Source: Nematostella vectensis
Lineage: Eukaryota; Cnidaria; Anthozoa; Actiniaria; Edwardsiidae
Length of the DNA: 64,000 bases
Assembly: GCF_932526225.1 (NCBI RefSeq)
Contig: NC_064036.1
Span: 7,199,519-7,263,518, forward strand
Direction of reading: 5' to 3'
A program made the translations under genes and the position numbers. Each line of letters begins with the position of its first letter. The stretch's first letter is position 1. The notes under the pieces were generated by a model. That model was not told where the DNA came from. It saw nothing but the letters and a program-made list of their open reading frames with translations, and made no database searches. Shown here piece after piece: positions 61,191 through 64,000 of this stretch.

Positions 61191-61743
61191 CTGTTATCCT
61201 TCTTCTAGCGGCGATGGATTATTTCTGAAGCTTTTGCCAAAACGTGACTCACACAGTATTTAACACACAGCGCAACTTTCTCGCAGTTTTCGTTTCTTTT
61301 TCACCTTACGGTTCAGTTTTTAGTTTTCGCGCTGCTTGTATTTTGAGTAAAAAAAATTCCCCATTTACAGTATTTATTAAGCAACGAGAAATCAGCATCA
61401 ACGGACCCCCAGCTCATTTGAGATAATATCCCTTTGGCAGTTCACCAAAGCAAGGAGGTTAAGAACAAACACTGTACTTGCGCGCTACGAGATTCCATCT
61501 CCTTCATAAATCCGCAATGACGCACAATGATGATATATCTCACGCAAGCAGCTCTAAGTACGGACATCCTCCATGGTGCACACAGGATTATCTGAGTAAG
61601 AAAATGTCTTATTTATCGTGTTTGCACAAAAGCGAGTGTGGTGCTTTTGAAGACATGTGACGTGTGTGGTGGCGTAGAGCTTGAACTCTCATCAAAACAA
61701 ACCTCACCTCAAATGTCACCGAGTGCGAATGGCATTTGTTATA

Positions 61744-62415
61744 AGGGAGCGGTCAATAATTACTGGGGGCGGCAATTTTGCAAAACTCTGTGCTAAAAAT
61801 TTTTGCCCCCCCCCCCCCCCCTCAAATCCAAGCCCTAAAATATCGTCAACCCCCTTGGCCGGAAGCCCACCACCACCACCACCACCACCACCACCATTTT
61901 TATATTCAATAATTATATCTCTTTAAAACCATAGAGACTTGATATGCATACTGAGTGCAACTGAATAAAACCTTCACTAAAATATAGATCAGCTAGCATG
62001 GCAATTTTGTCCTATTTAATTTAAGTATGAATCTTCACTTTCGCTAGTTTAAAAGTGGCACAGAGATAAACACCTAATACCGGTGTCGCTAGAATAAGAC
62101 TACTTCGTCGACGACTTTAACAAAGACATCTGAGTCTAGGTTTCGCAACATTTTAAAGTATTTGTTTTTGTTCAACGGGCAGCTATGCCAACAATGAGAG
62201 GGATTCTCAAAATTTATTCATATTAAGACAAGATTGGTACATGATATACATTAGTAGGTAACAATGGGAACTGAATAAAATTTTCATTTGAACAATGACT
62301 CTCTTGCTCGGTATTATATTAAAACCAGACTTCGGAGCCCAAAAAAATTTGACCCCCCCTTTAATGACAGCCCAAAAAAATGTCCCCCTCACTCAGTAAG
62401 AAATGACCGCTCCCT
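61744..62415. mobile_element. inverted-repeat element, AGGGAGCGGTCA type
   Basis: The left AGGGAGCGGTCAATAATTAC and the complement of the right end, AGGGAGCGGTCATTTCTTAC, match at most positions. A C run (61806-61821) and a (CCA)n tract (about 61866-61896) lie inside. The termini resemble those of 35605-36574. Confidence 0.65.
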
Positions 62416-63760
62416 AGCAAGGTTAATGCCTTATCTCCAACAAATTCAGTGTGATAGCCAGATAGCTTGCAATTATCAATCTCTAACCTCCAATAAAAAG
62501 CGATAGCAAACACGATGTGTTCATTATTACTTCCAGTCTTAACTAAATACGATAGCAAACACAATAATGTGTTCATTAATCGAGGTCAATCTTTTATTCC
62601 AATATAATCGAGTACGATAGGAAGTGGAACATGTGTTCATTTTAACAAGGTTAATCTTTTATTTCTAATATAGCAAGCTCGATTGAAACATACAATTGTA
62701 TTTGAAATATCGAGGTTAATCTTACTAACTTGCAGTTAGTAAGATTACAGCATAAAACACACAACACACAAAATGTGTTCATTATGACAGAAAGTTAATA
62801 TTTTATGGCCAAGGGACTGAATGAAAAGGGCCAAAAGTACAAGATAGTTCTGCTTGAGTTACGCGCATTTGATCTTATATTTTCATCGAGTCACAACAAA
62901 ATAATAATATGTTTTAATTCTCCATTCCATTCCATTCTCGCTTATTTTCTCTCATTGTTGCGCATTGAGGAAATCCTTTTGCTCGTACTTAAAGAGATTT
63001 TCCCGGATTTCCTCGAATTATTTCAACTGATTCTCTCTTGTTCTTGGCATGGACCATTCGGTTGCTGCTATTATACCCCATGATTAAGAGCGTACAAAAA
63101 AAATGCGATCATGACACTACAATCTAAAGCCTATCAGAATGTCTTCACTCAGTAGGTTGAATTCCACGACTTCGCCTAAAGCTAAGTCCCACTGCGAGCA
63201 AGCACTGCTCGCACGCAATTACAAGTCAAGTCAACAGTCACGAGAAATGCGCGCCCCAACTGGGACGCCCTACCGCGCCACACGGTGTGAATAGAGTGTG
63301 AGTTCCCCTCCTTAGGGTAAATAAACAAAGTGTTAAGATATCCCAAGGTGTCAAGTATGGGCGATCGCTTACTCTTTCACATCACTCTTGAACTTATGTG
63401 ATTACCTAAAAGTAAGCAAATCGTTGAGTCAAACAGACTAAAAGAGTTGGCGTACGTAAGTCGACGCAGTATTGCCATCCATTTTTTCACTGGAGGTTTA
63501 GACCACAGTCTGTTTGTAAGCCGATAGCATCATACCTTCACGCCCAAATCCCTTACACAACTCGTATTAAAACTCCAATAATACTCCACCGTAGGGTGCT
63601 TGAGAAGTTCCGTTTCACTGCGCACTGGTTGAAACTTCTTTGTTCTCGGCTAGGCCGAGAGATTGCCCGTCCCCTCAGCCACGAAACCACTCCAACAGAG
63701 ACAACAGATTACTTGCCGCAATTAGAATGTTTTCGATAGACTTGTTGATTGATGGGGGGA
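62416..63760. other. gene-free stretch with irregular repeats
   Basis: GTGTTCATTA and GGTTAATCTT words recur irregularly to about 62800. A perfect 12-bp hairpin with a 5-base loop lies at 62718-62746. No exon is supported to 63760. Confidence 0.5.
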
Positions 63761-63769
63761 GCTGACGCT

Positions 63770-63840
63770 TGTGATTGGCTGTGCGCTGTGTCGGCGACGG
63801 TATCTATAAGTATCGACAGGGCCGTAGCTCACTCAGTATA
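63770..63840 (+). promoter_or_regulatory. core promoter of the right-end gene
   Basis: An inverted CCAAT box (TGATTGGCTG, about 63770-63779) precedes CTATAAG (63804-63810). A CTCAGTATA initiator-like sequence lies about 30 bases downstream of the TATA-like box. The first ATG opening a signal peptide follows about 100 bases later. Confidence 0.5.
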
Positions 63841-63931
63841 CTCTCAACTATCATCTGCCAATTCCGTCAAGAGTGTTCTTGGGTTTAGCTCCTGGAATAA
63901 TCGCATGCCCAGATAACCACTAATCTACACG

Positions 63932-64000
63932 ATGAGAGCAATCCTTCTGTATGCAACCGTGTTGGTCTCTTTTCTGGCCTTCGCTGGAATTCAATCGGTT
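63932..64000 (+). CDS. secreted protein, 5' end only (cut by window end)
   Basis: The ATG at 63932 opens MRAILLYATVLVSFLAFAGI, a strong signal peptide (n-region Arg, long hydrophobic core, small residues before the expected cleavage). The frame is open for 23 codons to the window edge. The promoter just upstream supports a real 5' end. Nothing of the mature protein is visible, so no function can be given. Confidence 0.6.
   Translation, partial: MRAILLYATVLVSFLAFAGIQSV

Overview
This is a window of animal nuclear DNA, most likely from an anthozoan cnidarian (sea anemone or coral). That is an inference. The directly visible support is: split genes with GT-AG introns of roughly 50-1500 bases, an AT-rich background, many short inverted-repeat DNA transposons, a tRNA-derived SINE, a CR1/L2-like LINE, and decayed hAT and Mutator-like transposases of kinds I associate with cnidarian genomes. 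There is no bacterial operon structure, and most open frames here are chance or repeat-driven.

Layout. 1-16 kb is sparse. It holds a SINE (4.5 kb), an unrecognised secreted basic protein (5.4 kb, +), a 31-bp minisatellite (6.9-7.2 kb), a six-cysteine secreted ORF (9.2 kb, +), and a minus-strand gene made of small exons between 12.5 and 7.8 kb that I do not recognise. 16.4-20.1 kb is two large minisatellites (17-bp and 23-bp units). 24-34.6 kb is a transposon graveyard: a hAT transposase fossil, a TTAA-flanked MITE, a Mutator-like transposase with a DEDDh-exonuclease-like tail (broken), and a nearly complete LINE with intact ORF1 and damaged ORF2. 35.6-40.1 kb holds a long inverted-repeat element, AAT/AGC-type low-complexity DNA, a 47-bp minisatellite and another MITE. 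42.9-45.4 kb holds two copies of a MITE family with 5-bp target duplications, and a minus-strand gene for a secreted, internally duplicated protein with its own TATA box and leader intron.

48.4-54.6 kb is the clearest gene: a 13-exon glyoxylate/hydroxypyruvate reductase (GRHPR) with dinucleotide-binding and catalytic residues in place and one questionable exon junction. 56.5-58.8 kb is a two-exon class A G-protein-coupled receptor with an altered E/DRY site. The right end carries a long (TTTA)n tract, more MITEs, and a promoter plus signal-peptide start of a secreted protein cut off by the window end.

The genes do not form a pathway; each appears to be transcribed independently. The less expected signals are: (1) the multi-exon minus-strand gene, whose exons keep frame through matching splice phases; (2) two unannotated secreted proteins, at 5.4 and 43.5 kb, sharing signal peptide, cysteine position and the pattern C-x3-D-x2-C-[KR]-x4-E; (3) a 17-bp array open in all three forward frames; (4) a MITE family whose 5-bp target duplications can be read directly.
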